Origin: Flagellimonas alvinocaridis
Lineage (GTDB): Bacteria > Bacteroidota > Bacteroidia > Flavobacteriales > Flavobacteriaceae
Assembly: GCF_004916895.1 (NCBI RefSeq)
Contig: NZ_SNTZ01000004.1
Coordinates: forward strand, 62,001 to 126,000
Direction of reading: 5' to 3'
DNA: 64,000 bases
Under the pieces are notes generated by a model. It made no database searches, was not told where the DNA came from, and saw only the letters and a list, made by a program, of their open reading frames with translations. Positions 10,014 through 19,770 of this stretch are shown piece by piece (the first letter of the stretch is position 1; every line of letters starts with the position of its first letter). A program made the translations under genes and the position numbers.

Positions 10014-11030
10014 GTGAACATTCAAGAAAACATATCCTTAAAAACCCACAACACCTTTGGTATTGATGTTAAGGCGAGGTACTTTGTTGAAATCACTGGG
10101 CTCGTACAGCTTCAAAAAGTATTGGAGCTAAAAGCCTACCCAAAAAAATTCATTATAAGCGGTGGAAGCAATATGCTGCTCACCAAAGATATTGACGCTT
10201 TGGTGATGCACATCAACCTAAAAGGCATCTCCATTGTTGAAGAAAACGAGAATGAAGTTGAAATCAAGGTCATGGCAGGTGAAAACTGGCATGATTTGGT
10301 AACATGGAGTCTTGACAAGGGTTATGGTGGGCTGGAAAACCTTTCGTTGATTCCTGGCAACACAGGAACGGCACCAATTCAGAATATTGGAGCGTATGGG
10401 GTAGAGCTCAAGGATGTTTTTGTAAGCTGTGCCGCTATGGAAATTAAAACCGGGGAACTCGTAGGTTTTGATAACGAAGCCTGTAAATTTGGGTATAGGG
10501 ATTCTGTTTTCAAGAACGAAGCCAAGGGGCAATACATTATAACATCCGTACATTTAAAGCTGACCAAAAAAGACCATGTACTGCACACCGGTTATGGTGC
10601 CATTGAGGCCGAATTGAAGAAAAATGGCATTGTTTACCCTACAATAAAGGATGTTTCCAATGCGGTCATTGCCATAAGACAAAGCAAATTGCCTAACCCA
10701 GCAGTATTGGGAAACAGTGGTAGTTTCTTCAAGAATCCCGTCATATCAAAAAAAGCCTTTGAAAAGTTCATTAAGAAAAATCCTGAGGCCCCACATTACG
10801 AAGTGGATGACGAAGCGTTTAAAATTCCTGCCGGTTGGCTCATAGAACAATGTGGCTATAAAGGAAAACGATTTGGGGATGCCGGAGTACATGAAAAGCA
10901 AGCCTTGGTCCTGGTAAACTATGGTAGTGCCACTGGAGAGGACATCCTAAGATTGGCACAACTTGTGCAGAAAGAAGTGGCCCAAAAATTCAATATCAAG
11001 ATTCAGCCCGAAGTCAACATCATAAAATAA
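10014..11030 (+). CDS. murB: UDP-N-acetylmuramate dehydrogenase (UDP-N-acetylenolpyruvoylglucosamine reductase)
   Basis: MurB reduces UDP-GlcNAc-enolpyruvate to UDP-MurNAc, the second committed step of peptidoglycan synthesis, using FAD and NADPH. The 338-residue protein shows the FAD-binding loop ISGGSNMLLT, the GLENLSLIPGNTGTAPIQNI motif and the catalytic-serine segment GNSGSFFKNP, and ends in QPEVNIIK with the expected Glu. It starts with GTG at 10014, immediately after the aminotransferase stop, with no gap. Length matches the E. coli-type (class I) MurB. Confidence 0.96.
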   Translation: MNIQENISLKTHNTFGIDVKARYFVEITGLVQLQKVLELKAYPKKFIISGGSNMLLTKDIDALVMHINLKGISIVEENENEVEIKVMAGENWHDLVTWSLDKGYGGLENLSLIPGNTGTAPIQNIGAYGVELKDVFVSCAAMEIKTGELVGFDNEACKFGYRDSVFKNEAKGQYIITSVHLKLTKKDHVLHTGYGAIEAELKKNGIVYPTIKDVSNAVIAIRQSKLPNPAVLGNSGSFFKNPVISKKAFEKFIKKNPEAPHYEVDDEAFKIPAGWLIEQCGYKGKRFGDAGVHEKQALVLVNYGSATGEDILRLAQLVQKEVAQKFNIKIQPEVNIIK

Positions 11031-11061
11031 CCCCTGCATTGATAAATCAAAAACAGGGGTT
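11029..11061 (+). other. Hairpin after murB
   Basis: An inverted repeat AACCCCTG (11029-11036) and CAGGGGTT (11054-11061) overlaps the murB stop codon. It has a 17-base loop and no T-run after it, so it may be a weak 3' stabilising structure rather than an intrinsic terminator. Confidence 0.45.
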
Positions 11062-11233
11062 ATACCAAACCAAACTAACCAAAATTATGTATATCGTTCA
11101 GGCGAAAGCCCTTCTTGTTCTCTTTTAAACGCCAACCAAAAATGCTTTTTCTAACTTAGCGCTGTTGTATATACGTTGAAAATCCTATTTTAGATTTCAG
11201 CCCCGAAAAAAATTTTATCATAAACCATCTTTG

Positions 11234-11800
11234 ATGAGCACACTGATTGAAAGACATATTGTTTCACTCTTGGCAGAAAGGGACGACAAGGCCATATCCC
11301 TTTTGTATGAGAACTATGGAGACACACTCTATGGTGTAGCTTATAAGGTGGTAAAAGATGAAGAACTAGCACAGGATGTACTTCAGGAAAGTTTTATAAA
11401 AATCTGGAAAAAAGCAGATTCTTATGATGCTTCAAAAGCCAAATTGTTTACATGGTTGTTCCGAATTACCCGCAACACGGCCATAGATAAATTAAGAAGT
11501 GTAAACAATAAAGCCGACAAGGAAGTCCAAATAGATGTTTCAGACGTATATAACCTAGGAGTGAGTGGCATGAGCCCCGAACATCTTGATATCCAAGATA
11601 ACCTTAAAAAGATAGAAGAGAAATATAGAATTGTACTCGAAGCTCTATTTTTTGAGGGAATGACGCAACAGGAAGCAAGTGAAGAATTGGATATCCCCCT
11701 GGGAACCATAAAGTCAAGATTGAAGATTGGCCTTAGGGAACTCGGGAAGATTTACGGCACGGCATTAACCCTACTGCTCTTACTAAATTTTATGCCATGA
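11234..11800 (+). CDS. ECF-type RNA polymerase sigma-70 factor
   Basis: A 188-residue sigma factor with region 2 (LLYENYGDTLYGVAYKVV, then the DVLQESFIKIWKK segment and TWLFRITRNTAIDKLRS) and region 4 (LEALFFEGMTQQEASEELDI, PLGTIKSRLKIGLREL). The ORF can start with TTG at 11231 but ATG at 11234 is the better start. It overlaps the next gene, an RskA-type anti-sigma factor, by 4 bases (ATGA), so this is a classical co-expressed sigma/anti-sigma pair of the SigK/RskA kind. The regulon and inducing signal are not visible. Confidence 0.94.
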   Translation: MSTLIERHIVSLLAERDDKAISLLYENYGDTLYGVAYKVVKDEELAQDVLQESFIKIWKKADSYDASKAKLFTWLFRITRNTAIDKLRSVNNKADKEVQIDVSDVYNLGVSGMSPEHLDIQDNLKKIEEKYRIVLEALFFEGMTQQEASEELDIPLGTIKSRLKIGLRELGKIYGTALTLLLLLNFMP

Positions 11801-12555
11801 AAGAAAAAGTCAAAGCATTTCTGGATTCCGACATACTGGAAAAATATCTTTTGGGCGATACCTCAAAAGAAGAGACCTTAAAGGCGGAAAGGTATATTAC
11901 CATGTACCCTGAAGTAAGGGAAACCTACCATGAGCTTCAGGATAATTTGGAAACCTTTGCCAAAATGTATGCCCGAAAAACACCTGAAGGGCTCAAAGAA
12001 ATTATTGTCACCAGTGCCAAGAAGGAAAAAATGGTACGCAGAAGCTTCTATAAGTATGCTGTGGCGGCCAGTATTGCCATTATGCTGTTTGCTGGCTCTT
12101 CCGTCTTTTTCTGGAACCAAAACAAAAGCCTTCAGGAAGAAAACACCTTGGTCACCAATAAAATCAAGTATCTGGAAGACAATATGAAGAACCAGCTGGA
12201 AGACATGCGAAACCAGTTCATCGTTCTTAATAACCCAGATACAAAAAAGTATGCCGTCAATGGCAAAAGGGAAGGGAAAGAGCTAAAGGCCATTGCCTAT
12301 ATCAATCCTGTTAAGAAACTTTCCTACATCAATGTGAGCAATGTACCCAACCTACCTGAGAACAAATGCTTCCAAATGTGGGCCGAGGTAAATGGGGAAT
12401 TGGTGAATCTTGGGGTCATCAAACAATTTGACGAGAAGGACAAACTCTTGGCTCTTCCTTATGCAGACAAGGCCGTAAGCTATATTACCGTGGAGCCTGA
12501 AGGTGGAAATACCTCTCCATCGGTAGATAATATTGTGGCCAACATCAATTACTAA
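11797..12555 (+). CDS. Anti-sigma factor (RskA-type, membrane anchored)
   Basis: A 252-residue protein with a cytosolic N-terminal helical zone (LEKYLLGDTSKEETLKAERY, the ASD-like part that binds the sigma factor), one membrane helix at about residues 88-108 and a periplasmic C-terminal RskA domain with the typical FQMWAEVNGELVNLGV and SYITVEPEGG segments. A short coiled coil lies after the membrane helix. It should hold the upstream ECF sigma factor inactive at the inner membrane until a signal is sensed outside. No HXXXCXXC zinc motif is seen, so it is not a ZAS-type anti-sigma factor. Confidence 0.9.
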   Translation: MKEKVKAFLDSDILEKYLLGDTSKEETLKAERYITMYPEVRETYHELQDNLETFAKMYARKTPEGLKEIIVTSAKKEKMVRRSFYKYAVAASIAIMLFAGSSVFFWNQNKSLQEENTLVTNKIKYLEDNMKNQLEDMRNQFIVLNNPDTKKYAVNGKREGKELKAIAYINPVKKLSYINVSNVPNLPENKCFQMWAEVNGELVNLGVIKQFDEKDKLLALPYADKAVSYITVEPEGGNTSPSVDNIVANINY

Positions 12556-12607
12556 AAACATCTCCAAAGTAAACCTTAACTTAAGCCCTGTTTATACAGG
12601 TATTTTG

Positions 12608-12615
12608 TACCTTTG
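12608..12615 (+). promoter_or_regulatory. -7 element TACCTTTG upstream of the Cys-rich small protein
   Basis: An exact TAnnTTTG element 15 bases before the ATG at 12631. No good TTG lies at the usual spacing. Confidence 0.5.
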
Positions 12616-12630
12616 TAAAAAAGTTGGAGC

Positions 12631-12837
12631 ATGAAGTTAGTATTGTTGACCGTAGGTCTTTTGGCACTCGCATTTGCCGGAATTGCAATTAAAATATGGG
12701 GGAAGAAGGATGGGAAGTTCGCAGGAACCTGTGCAAGCCAAAACCCTTTCCTGAACAAAGAAGGTGAAGCCTGTGGCTTTTGTGGAAAAATGCCAGATGA
12801 GCAAGATTGCAAAAAAGATACCGTACCCACGCAATAG
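12631..12837 (+). CDS. Small membrane-anchored cysteine-rich protein
   Basis: A 68-residue protein with one N-terminal hydrophobic segment (about residues 2-22) followed by a short charged, cysteine-containing tail. The four cysteines are C34, C48, C51 and C60, a C-x13-C-x2-C-x8-C arrangement that could bind a metal or form disulfides outside the membrane. It has its own -7 promoter element and sits just before the second ECF sigma factor and lipA. I recall similar proteins annotated only as 'membrane or secreted protein' in flavobacteria. No function is known to me. Confidence 0.75.
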   Translation: MKLVLLTVGLLALAFAGIAIKIWGKKDGKFAGTCASQNPFLNKEGEACGFCGKMPDEQDCKKDTVPTQ

Positions 12838-12872
12838 TTAACTTTTTACCCGGCATACACAAATCCACATTT

Positions 12873-13433
12873 TTGGAGAAGACCGAAAATTCCATTAAAG
12901 AGAATATCCAAAAAGCAAAAGAAGGAAACCAAATTGCTTTTAGCGCACTCTTGGACACATTTTGGAACGATGTGTACGGTTTTCAATTACTCCGTACCAA
13001 AAATGAAAATGATGCCGAGGACATCACCATAAGAACCTTTTCCAGAGCATTTGACAAAATAAACACCTATGATGAAGCCTATGAATTTAAAACATGGCTC
13101 ATCACCATTTCCAAAAATCTTCATGTTGACCTAATCCGGAAGCGAAAAAGAAGTCTTCTGGACGATATGGATTCCCAAGGGGATGTTGTAAAAAAGGTAT
13201 TGGATGAGAGTCCCTCGGTTGAGGATCAGCTCATTATCGAGCAAAACTTGGCCAATCTTTTGCAGGACATCAAAAAATTAAAACCCCATTACCAAAAGGT
13301 AATCAATCTTAGATACTTTAATGAGTTGAGTTATGCCGACATTGCCAAGGAACTCAACGAACCTGTGAATAACATCAAGGTAAAACTTCTACGGGCCAAA
13401 AAGCTTTTAGCAGAGATCATCAAAAAAAAGTGA
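12873..13433 (+). CDS. ECF-type RNA polymerase sigma factor (flavobacterial RpoE-like)
   Basis: A sigma-70 family protein with region 2 ([40 protein letters not shown]) and region 4 ([19 protein letters not shown]). No in-frame ATG lies near the start. The frame is open to a TTG at 12807 inside the preceding gene; I prefer the TTG at 12873, which gives an N terminus ([19 protein letters not shown]) like other flavobacterial homologs. No anti-sigma gene follows; the only close partner is the upstream 68-residue Cys-rich protein. A start at TTG means low translation is possible. Confidence 0.88.
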   Translation: MEKTENSIKENIQKAKEGNQIAFSALLDTFWNDVYGFQLLRTKNENDAEDITIRTFSRAFDKINTYDEAYEFKTWLITISKNLHVDLIRKRKRSLLDDMDSQGDVVKKVLDESPSVEDQLIIEQNLANLLQDIKKLKPHYQKVINLRYFNELSYADIAKELNEPVNNIKVKLLRAKKLLAEIIKKK

Positions 13434-13469
13434 GCCTTCACTACAGTCAAAGTTTACTTCCCAGTTTCG

Positions 13470-13477
13470 TATCTTTG
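13470..13477 (+). promoter_or_regulatory. -7 element TATCTTTG upstream of lipA
   Basis: An exact TAnnTTTG match 17 bases before the lipA ATG at 13495. The upstream -33 element is not clear. Confidence 0.55.
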
Positions 13478-13494
13478 TACTTCAAATTGTATGT

Positions 13495-14370
13495 ATGAGC
13501 ACAAGTGTAGCCGAAAGCGTTCTACCACCTAAAGGAAAACCCAAATGGCTTAGGGTAAAATTGCCTACTGGGAAAAAATATACCCAGCTACGCGGATTGG
13601 TGGATAAGTATGACCTTCATACCATCTGCACCTCAGGAAGCTGCCCCAATATGGGCGAATGCTGGGGAGAAGGTACCGCTACTTTTATGATTTTGGGAAA
13701 CATCTGTACCCGTTCATGTGGATTTTGCGGTGTAAAAACCGGCAGACCGGAAACTGTGGATTGGGCGGAACCTGAAAAAGTGGCACGCTCCATAAAGATC
13801 ATGAACATTAAGCACGCCGTGCTCACTTCTGTGGACAGGGATGATTTAAAGGACATGGGTTCCATTATCTGGGCCGAGACCGTTAAGGCAGTACGAAGAA
13901 TGAACCCTGAAACCACCCTAGAAACACTTATTCCAGATTTTCAAGGCATTGATACCCATTTGGATCGAATTTTGAAAGTGGCTCCCGAAGTTATCTCGCA
14001 CAACATGGAAACCGTAAAAAGGCTTACCCGAGAGGTTCGGATACAGGCAAAGTATGAACGAAGTCTGGGCGTGTTGGAATATCTAAAGAAAAATGGCGCC
14101 AATAGAACCAAATCCGGTATCATGTTGGGATTGGGCGAAGAAGAACATGAAGTTATTGAAACAATGAAAGACCTCCGCAAAGCCAATGTGGATGTAGTAA
14201 CGATTGGACAATACCTTCAACCCTCTAAAAAACATTTGCCCGTAAAAGAGTTTATTTTGCCGGAGCAATTCAAAAAATATGAGGAAATAGGTTTGGAAAT
14301 GGGCTTTAGACATGTGGAAAGTGGTGCGCTTGTGCGCTCCTCGTACAAAGCCCACAAACATATTCACTAG
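13495..14370 (+). CDS. lipA: Lipoyl synthase
   Basis: LipA is a radical-SAM enzyme that inserts two sulfur atoms into octanoyl groups on the E2 subunits of 2-oxoacid dehydrogenases and the glycine cleavage H protein. The 291-residue sequence has the auxiliary-cluster motif [12 protein letters not shown] and the radical-SAM motif [10 protein letters not shown], plus IMLGLGE and the C-terminal Ser ligand region (VRSSYKAH). Length is normal. Thirty bases separate it from the GAPDH gene, so the pair may share a transcript. Confidence 0.97.
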   Translation: MSTSVAESVLPPKGKPKWLRVKLPTGKKYTQLRGLVDKYDLHTICTSGSCPNMGECWGEGTATFMILGNICTRSCGFCGVKTGRPETVDWAEPEKVARSIKIMNIKHAVLTSVDRDDLKDMGSIIWAETVKAVRRMNPETTLETLIPDFQGIDTHLDRILKVAPEVISHNMETVKRLTREVRIQAKYERSLGVLEYLKKNGANRTKSGIMLGLGEEEHEVIETMKDLRKANVDVVTIGQYLQPSKKHLPVKEFILPEQFKKYEEIGLEMGFRHVESGALVRSSYKAHKHIH

Positions 14371-14399
14371 TTCCAAACCTATCTAATCATCCCTATCAA

Positions 14400-15410
14400 A
14401 TGAAACAGATTTCCATTGGCATCAACGGCTTTGGACGCATTGGCAGAACCCTATTTAGATTATTAGAGGATCATCCCCAAATTTCCGTTGTGGCCATCAA
14501 TGATTTGGCCAGCGCCCCTACCCTGGCCCATCTCTTAAAATATGATAGTATCCATGGTGGGTTCCATGCCCATGTTACTCCGGAAAAAGATGGCTTCGTG
14601 GTCAATGGAAAAAAAGTAGCTGTTTTAAACCACAGCCATCCACAAGATATTGATTGGGCAGCACACCATGTTGACTTAGTGGTAGAGGCTACCGGAAAAT
14701 TCAAAAAAGAGGAACAATTGGCCTTTCACCTAAAAAATGGGGCCAAAAAAGTGATTTTATCCGTTCCTCCTGAAGACGATACTATAAAAATGGTGGTCCT
14801 TGGGGTAAATGAAGGCGATATTGAGGCTCAGGACCAAATCATTTCCAATGCATCTTGTACCACCAACAATGCGGCCCCCATGATAAAGGTCGTAAACGAG
14901 CTTTGTGGCATAGAACAAGCATACATTACCACGATACATTCCTATACTTCGGATCAAAGTCTGCACGATGCCCCACACCGCGACCTCAGGCGTGCCAGGG
15001 CGGCAACCCAATCCATCATTCCCACTACAACGGGTGCAGCCAAGGCATTGACCAAAATATTCCCTGAATTATCTGATGTAATAGGCGGATGTGGCATTAG
15101 GGTACCTGTTCCCAACGGTTCGTTGACTGATATAACCTTCAATGTTAAAAAGGAGACTTCTATTGAAGAAATTAATGCTACCTTTAAGAGTTACGCTGAA
15201 AATGGACTCAAAAACATCCTTTTTTACACAGAAGACCCCATTGTTTCCATCGATATAAACAATAGTTGCCATTCTTGTACGTTTGATTCTTTGATGACCT
15301 CCGTTATTGGCAAAATGGTGAAAATTATCGGATGGTACGACAATGAGACTGGATATTGCTCCAGAATTATTGATTTAATAGTTTTGCTTATAAAGAAGAA
15401 TTACGTTTGA
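14400..15410 (+). CDS. gap: Type I glyceraldehyde-3-phosphate dehydrogenase
   Basis: A 336-residue GAPDH that oxidises glyceraldehyde-3-phosphate with NAD(P)+ or works in reverse. The N terminus has the dinucleotide fold IGINGFGRIGRTLFRLL. The catalytic Cys is in SNASCTTNN near residue 153, with the expected His in TTIHSYTSDQ and the C-terminal WYDNETGY. The usual second Cys three residues after the catalytic one (CTTNC) is Asn here. This is likely one of two GAPDH copies in the genome, an inference from other flavobacteria. Its stop overlaps the TTG start of the sensor kinase. Confidence 0.94.
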   Translation: MKQISIGINGFGRIGRTLFRLLEDHPQISVVAINDLASAPTLAHLLKYDSIHGGFHAHVTPEKDGFVVNGKKVAVLNHSHPQDIDWAAHHVDLVVEATGKFKKEEQLAFHLKNGAKKVILSVPPEDDTIKMVVLGVNEGDIEAQDQIISNASCTTNNAAPMIKVVNELCGIEQAYITTIHSYTSDQSLHDAPHRDLRRARAATQSIIPTTTGAAKALTKIFPELSDVIGGCGIRVPVPNGSLTDITFNVKKETSIEEINATFKSYAENGLKNILFYTEDPIVSIDINNSCHSCTFDSLMTSVIGKMVKIIGWYDNETGYCSRIIDLIVLLIKKNYV

Positions 15411-17629
15411 TCAAGAGCTTACCACACAAATGGATAGGCATTAAAATGCTGTTTCTACTGTGCATTATGTTGTGCACCACGATATCTTTTGGTCAAACCG
15501 ATACCAATTCCACCGCTACCATACAGTCTATTTTTGATGATTTCATGGTCTACAGACATGAGAACAAAATAGACAAGGCCCTCGAAACTTTAGATCAAGC
15601 TGCCAAAATTGCTGAAGATAACGAAGACGCCAAGCTTTTACTGGATACCTACCACCAATATTCCCGATTGTTTTTGGATGAAGGAGATAAGGAAACTGCT
15701 ATATTTTACTGGGACAGGGCAAGCATTTTGCTAAAAGACATTTCATATTCTTACGGACAGGCATTTCATCTTTATTTGGATGCAGCACTTCTTTTCGATG
15801 AAGGGAACAACTTCCAATCCTTAAAATCATTGGAAGAATCCAGGATGTTGAGCAACAACAGAAATCTGAGTAATAACATTCTACTCTTGGAAGCCAGCAT
15901 CTTTACCAATATTGAAAAATATGATAACGCCATAAAGAACCTCCATGCCCTAATCGTCAATTCAGATGATAAGGAACGAGCTTATTTGGCCACAAGGGCC
16001 AACCTTCAATTAGCGGAAATAAGTGTTAAGCTGAATGATTTGGATGAGGGTATCGTTCACTCCAAGGCAGCACTTGAATTGGCGCAAAAGCATGGTTTTG
16101 CCAAAGAAATAAGAAAAGCCAACGAAGAGCTTTCCTTCATCTATGAAACTCTTGGAAGGTACAACGAGGCCCTGACCTATAACAAAGCCTTGGAAAAAAT
16201 AAAAGATTCCGTTTTTACCATAGAAAAAGCAAAGTTGGAGGCCAAGACAGCAGACAAGATTCGCTTTGAGCACCAAATGAACGAAATAAACAAGCTCACC
16301 GCCAAGAACGAGGAGTTGAGCGAATCCAAAAATCGTTCAGAAATCACCGCCATACTCACCTCGGCATTCTTGACCATAATTTCGTTGCTTGCCGTATCCC
16401 TTTTCAGAAACAATCAGATCAAGCTAAAGACCAATGATCTGTTGTACACCAAAAACAAAGAGTTGGAGTTGGCCAGGGATGCTGCGGTATCTGCCATGGA
16501 AGCAAAAACCAATTTTCTTTCAACAGTTACCCATGAACTCAGGACACCACTTTATGCTGTTACAGGCCTGACCCACCTTTTATTGGAGGAAAACCCTGCC
16601 GAACACCAAAAAGAGCATTTAAAATCCTTGAAGTTCTCCGGTGAATACCTGTTGAATTTCATCAACGATATTCTCCAAATCAATAAAATTGATGCGGATA
16701 AATTGGAACCTTTGAGCATTGAGTTCAAATTGCAAAAGATTCTTACGGATGTTGTTGAATCACTCCAACAAAACGCCAACGAGAATAAAACCAAGCTTAT
16801 TCTTGACTATGACCCCTCTATTCCCCAACAACTTCTTGGAGACCCCATAAAACTGTCCCAAGTATTCATGAATTTGGTGGGCAATGCTCTAAAATTCACC
16901 AAAAATGGCAAGGTAGAAGTCATAGCCAAACTGTTGCAGAAAGAAGAAGATCAAGTAAAACTCTATTTTGAGGTAAGGGACAATGGTATAGGAATTTCCG
17001 AAGATCAACAGAAAAATATTTTCGACAGTTTTGAGCAAGGTTCCATACAGATCAACCGGGAATATGGAGGCACTGGTCTAGGATTGACCATTGTAAAAAG
17101 TTTGCTTGGTCTGTTTGGAAGTACCATCCATCTGGAAAGCGAACTTGATCATGGTAGTTCATTCTTTTTTGAAATGGACTTTAAGTGTGATGCGAAAGCC
17201 TTGGATGATGTTGCCTTCGAACTTGACCCAGAAGAATTCAACTTTAAAGGTTTGCATATCTTGATTGTTGAGGATAACAAGATTAATCAGGTCATCACCA
17301 AAAAGATGCTCACCAAAAAAGAGATTACCTGTGATATTGCCAATAATGGAAACGAAGCCATTGATCATGCCAAAACCAATAGATATGATGCCATTTTAAT
17401 GGATATTCATATGCCTGGCATCAGCGGTGAGGAAGCCACACGTCAAATTCGGAAGTTTGATCAAGAAACCCCTATTATTGCCCTGACAGCCATTTCATTG
17501 GATGATAGCTTGGATAGTTTCTATCAGGCAGGTTGTAACGATGTGGTCACAAAACCCTTTAAACCTGAGGTCTTCTATCAAAAAATTGGAGAAAATATCT
17601 TCAAGAACAAAATGGAAGGTTTGGTCTAG
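15407..17629 (+). CDS. Hybrid sensor histidine kinase with TPR-type sensor region and receiver domain
   Basis: A 740-residue protein: signal peptide, a periplasmic helical TPR-like region (about residues 35-280), a coiled coil, one membrane helix (about 315-337), a HisKA domain with the phosphorylated His376 (THELRTPLYAV), an HATPase_c domain (FMNLVGNALKFT, DNGIGIS, GGTGLGLTIVK) and a C-terminal receiver with phospho-acceptor Asp666 (LMDIHMPG) and the conserved Lys in VTKPFKP. The first start is TTG at 15407, overlapping the gap stop by 4 bases; ATG at 15446 (MLFLLCIMLC) is an alternative that leaves the signal peptide intact. Signal and output are unknown; there is no DNA-binding domain, so a partner is needed. 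Confidence 0.92.
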   Translation: MIKSLPHKWIGIKMLFLLCIMLCTTISFGQTDTNSTATIQSIFDDFMVYRHENKIDKALETLDQAAKIAEDNEDAKLLLDTYHQYSRLFLDEGDKETAIFYWDRASILLKDISYSYGQAFHLYLDAALLFDEGNNFQSLKSLEESRMLSNNRNLSNNILLLEASIFTNIEKYDNAIKNLHALIVNSDDKERAYLATRANLQLAEISVKLNDLDEGIVHSKAALELAQKHGFAKEIRKANEELSFIYETLGRYNEALTYNKALEKIKDSVFTIEKAKLEAKTADKIRFEHQMNEINKLTAKNEELSESKNRSEITAILTSAFLTIISLLAVSLFRNNQIKLKTNDLLYTKNKELELARDAAVSAMEAKTNFLSTVTHELRTPLYAVTGLTHLLLEENPAEHQKEHLKSLKFSGEYLLNFINDILQINKIDADKLEPLSIEFKLQKILTDVVESLQQNANENKTKLILDYDPSIPQQLLGDPIKLSQVFMNLVGNALKFTKNGKVEVIAKLLQKEEDQVKLYFEVRDNGIGISEDQQKNIFDSFEQGSIQINREYGGTGLGLTIVKSLLGLFGSTIHLESELDHGSSFFFEMDFKCDAKALDDVAFELDPEEFNFKGLHILIVEDNKINQVITKKMLTKKEITCDIANNGNEAIDHAKTNRYDAILMDIHMPGISGEEATRQIRKFDQETPIIALTAISLDDSLDSFYQAGCNDVVTKPFKPEVFYQKIGENIFKNKMEGLV

Positions 17630-18624
17630 AGCAATCCCTTGATGCTCTTTTGAAGTATAGCGTGGTCATCAGCCGCAAAACTGTGGGCAACTTCCAAATA
17701 GTATAAATTTTCCAATCGACCTTCTAACCGAACATAGTCTTTTTCTGTGGTCAAAATCACTTCGTAATCTTTGAACGTTGCAATTTCTTCCCTCGTAAAA
17801 TCATGATGGTCGCTGAATTCAAAATGTTCAAATGACAACTCTCGGGATTGTAAATACTTCACCAAAGGTTCTGGAAAAGCAATTCCAGTCACCAAAGCTA
17901 TTTTTCTTCCCTTTATTTCATCAAACCCATGATTATCTGTCTGGCCTTGTTTCAGTTGGTTGCCATACGCCAACGAGGAAAACAATACATGCTGGTGAGA
18001 CTTGGGCTTCAATTTTTGCAAGATTGTTTTTCGCTCCGCTTTGGTCAATGTTTCAGGGCATTTGGTAACTATAATTATATCTGCTCGCCTATACTCCCTT
18101 TTACTGTCCCGAAGATTTCCCGTAGGCAGATACCAATCATCCACAAATAAATTACCGTAAGCCGTAAGCAAAATGGAATACTTAGGTTTTACACGTCTAT
18201 GCTGAAATGCATCATCCAACAGCACCACTTCGGGCTGTACCTGTACCTCCAGTTGGGTCAGGCCGTTTCTTCTGTCCGCATCAACAGCAACAGAAATCTC
18301 AGGAAACTTTTGATGGATTTGAAAGGGCTCATCACCCAAATCCGTAACCAAACTGTTTTGATCGGCCAATACAAATCCTTTGGATTTTCGCTTATATCCC
18401 CTACTCAAAACCGCCACCTTATGCCCCTCCAAAGTTCGAATCAAATATTCAACCATGGGAGTTTTTCCGGTTCCGCCCACACTCAGATTGCCCACACAAA
18501 TGGTTGGTGTTTGAAATGATTTTGACCTGAATGCACCTACATCGTACAGCAAATTACGTACATGCACCACCAGGGCATAGAGCAAGGAAAAAGGAAACGC
18601 TATTTTGCGCAGCAATTGCACCAT
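17626..18624 (-). CDS. lpxK: Tetraacyldisaccharide 4'-kinase
   Basis: LpxK phosphorylates the lipid A precursor at the 4' position at the inner membrane, the sixth step of lipid A synthesis. The 332-residue protein has an N-terminal hydrophobic helix (about residues 5-25), the Walker A-like VGGTGKTPM near residue 55, and the [10 protein letters not shown] motif near residue 140. Its 3' end overlaps the hybrid kinase stop tail to tail by 4 bases. It is divergent from the Nif3-family gene with a 48-base gap. Length is normal. Confidence 0.95.
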   Translation of the reverse strand: MVQLLRKIAFPFSLLYALVVHVRNLLYDVGAFRSKSFQTPTICVGNLSVGGTGKTPMVEYLIRTLEGHKVAVLSRGYKRKSKGFVLADQNSLVTDLGDEPFQIHQKFPEISVAVDADRRNGLTQLEVQVQPEVVLLDDAFQHRRVKPKYSILLTAYGNLFVDDWYLPTGNLRDSKREYRRADIIIVTKCPETLTKAERKTILQKLKPKSHQHVLFSSLAYGNQLKQGQTDNHGFDEIKGRKIALVTGIAFPEPLVKYLQSRELSFEHFEFSDHHDFTREEIATFKDYEVILTTEKDYVRLEGRLENLYYLEVAHSFAADDHAILQKSIKGLL

Positions 18625-18672
18625 GGGACGAAAATATAATATTTTATCTTTAGCCTACTTAAGAAATGTGAA

Positions 18673-19767
18673 ATGACCGTACAGGATATCTCAAAAATAC
18701 TGGAAGAACTTGCTCCATTACCTCATGCTGAGGATTTTGACAACGTAGGATTATTGGTGGGGAATCCCAACATGGAGGTTCAAGGTGCCCTTGTGACCTT
18801 GGATACTTTGGAAAATGTAGTGGATGAGGCCATTGAAAAAAACTGCAATCTTATTATTAGCTTCCACCCCATTATTTTCAGCGGATTAAAAAAGCTAACG
18901 GGCCGCACCTATGTGGAACGGGTGGTCATGAAGGCCATCACCCATAACATTGCCATTTACAGCATGCACACCGCATTGGACAATAGCAACTTGGGTGTGA
19001 ACGCCAAGATTTGTGAAGTGTTGGGCATTCAAAATCCAAAAATTCTTATTCCAAAAAAAGGTTCCATCAGGAAATTGACCACGTATGCCCCATTGGAAGA
19101 TACCGAAAGGGTAAAATCCGCTCTTTTTGAAGCGGGTGCCGGCGAAATAGGAAAATACAGCAGTTGCAGCTTTATTGTTGAAGGTGTGGGCAGTTTTAAA
19201 CCGGGTGATACTGCTAATCCGAGTGTTGGTAAAATTGGAGAAGTTCACCTGGAAAAAGAAGTTCAAATCAATGTAATCTACTCTTTTGAAAAGGAAAACC
19301 GTATTTTAAAAGCACTTTTTGACTCACATCCCTATGAAGAAGTGGCATATGAAGTAATGATTTTGCAAAATACAAATCAAGATTTGGGCATGGGCATGGT
19401 TGGTGAACTTGAAACCGAAATAGAGGAAGATGCCTTTTTAAAGCGATTGAAAAAAACCATGAATGCTTCCGTGGTGAGACATTCAAAACTCTTGGGAAAG
19501 AAGATAAGGAAAGTTGCTGTTTTGGGAGGAAGTGGTGCTTTTGCGATTGGAGCGGCAAAAAAGGCTGGGGCAGATATTTTTATTACTTCGGACCTAAAAT
19601 ATCATCAATTTTATGAAGCTGAAGGTCAACTTGTGATCGCCGATATTGGGCACTTTGAAACTGAGCAGTTTACAAAAGATTTATTGGTTGATTATCTTAC
19701 GAAAAAAATTCCTAATTTTGCAGTCTCTTTATCGGAGAGTATAACGAATCCCATCAAGTATTTATAA
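18673..19767 (+). CDS. Nif3-like dinuclear metal center hexameric protein
   Basis: A 364-residue NIF3/DUF34 family protein, the long form with a PII-like insert domain (about residues 125-225). Metal-binding landmarks are present: ISFHPIIFSG, YSMHTALDN and, near the C terminus, TSDLKYHQF and ADIGHFETE. The family forms hexamers with two metal ions per subunit; some members are annotated as GTP cyclohydrolase I type 2, but the true role is unsettled. A near-consensus -7 element (TATCTTTA at 18645-18652) precedes the gene. It is followed after 3 bases by the coiled-coil gene, so the two form an operon. Confidence 0.93.
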   Translation: MTVQDISKILEELAPLPHAEDFDNVGLLVGNPNMEVQGALVTLDTLENVVDEAIEKNCNLIISFHPIIFSGLKKLTGRTYVERVVMKAITHNIAIYSMHTALDNSNLGVNAKICEVLGIQNPKILIPKKGSIRKLTTYAPLEDTERVKSALFEAGAGEIGKYSSCSFIVEGVGSFKPGDTANPSVGKIGEVHLEKEVQINVIYSFEKENRILKALFDSHPYEEVAYEVMILQNTNQDLGMGMVGELETEIEEDAFLKRLKKTMNASVVRHSKLLGKKIRKVAVLGGSGAFAIGAAKKAGADIFITSDLKYHQFYEAEGQLVIADIGHFETEQFTKDLLVDYLTKKIPNFAVSLSESITNPIKYL

Positions 19768-19770
19768 TTT

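Noticed and set aside
11029..11061. Hairpin after murB as intrinsic terminator
   Set aside because: No T-run follows and the loop is long, so it is listed only as a hairpin.
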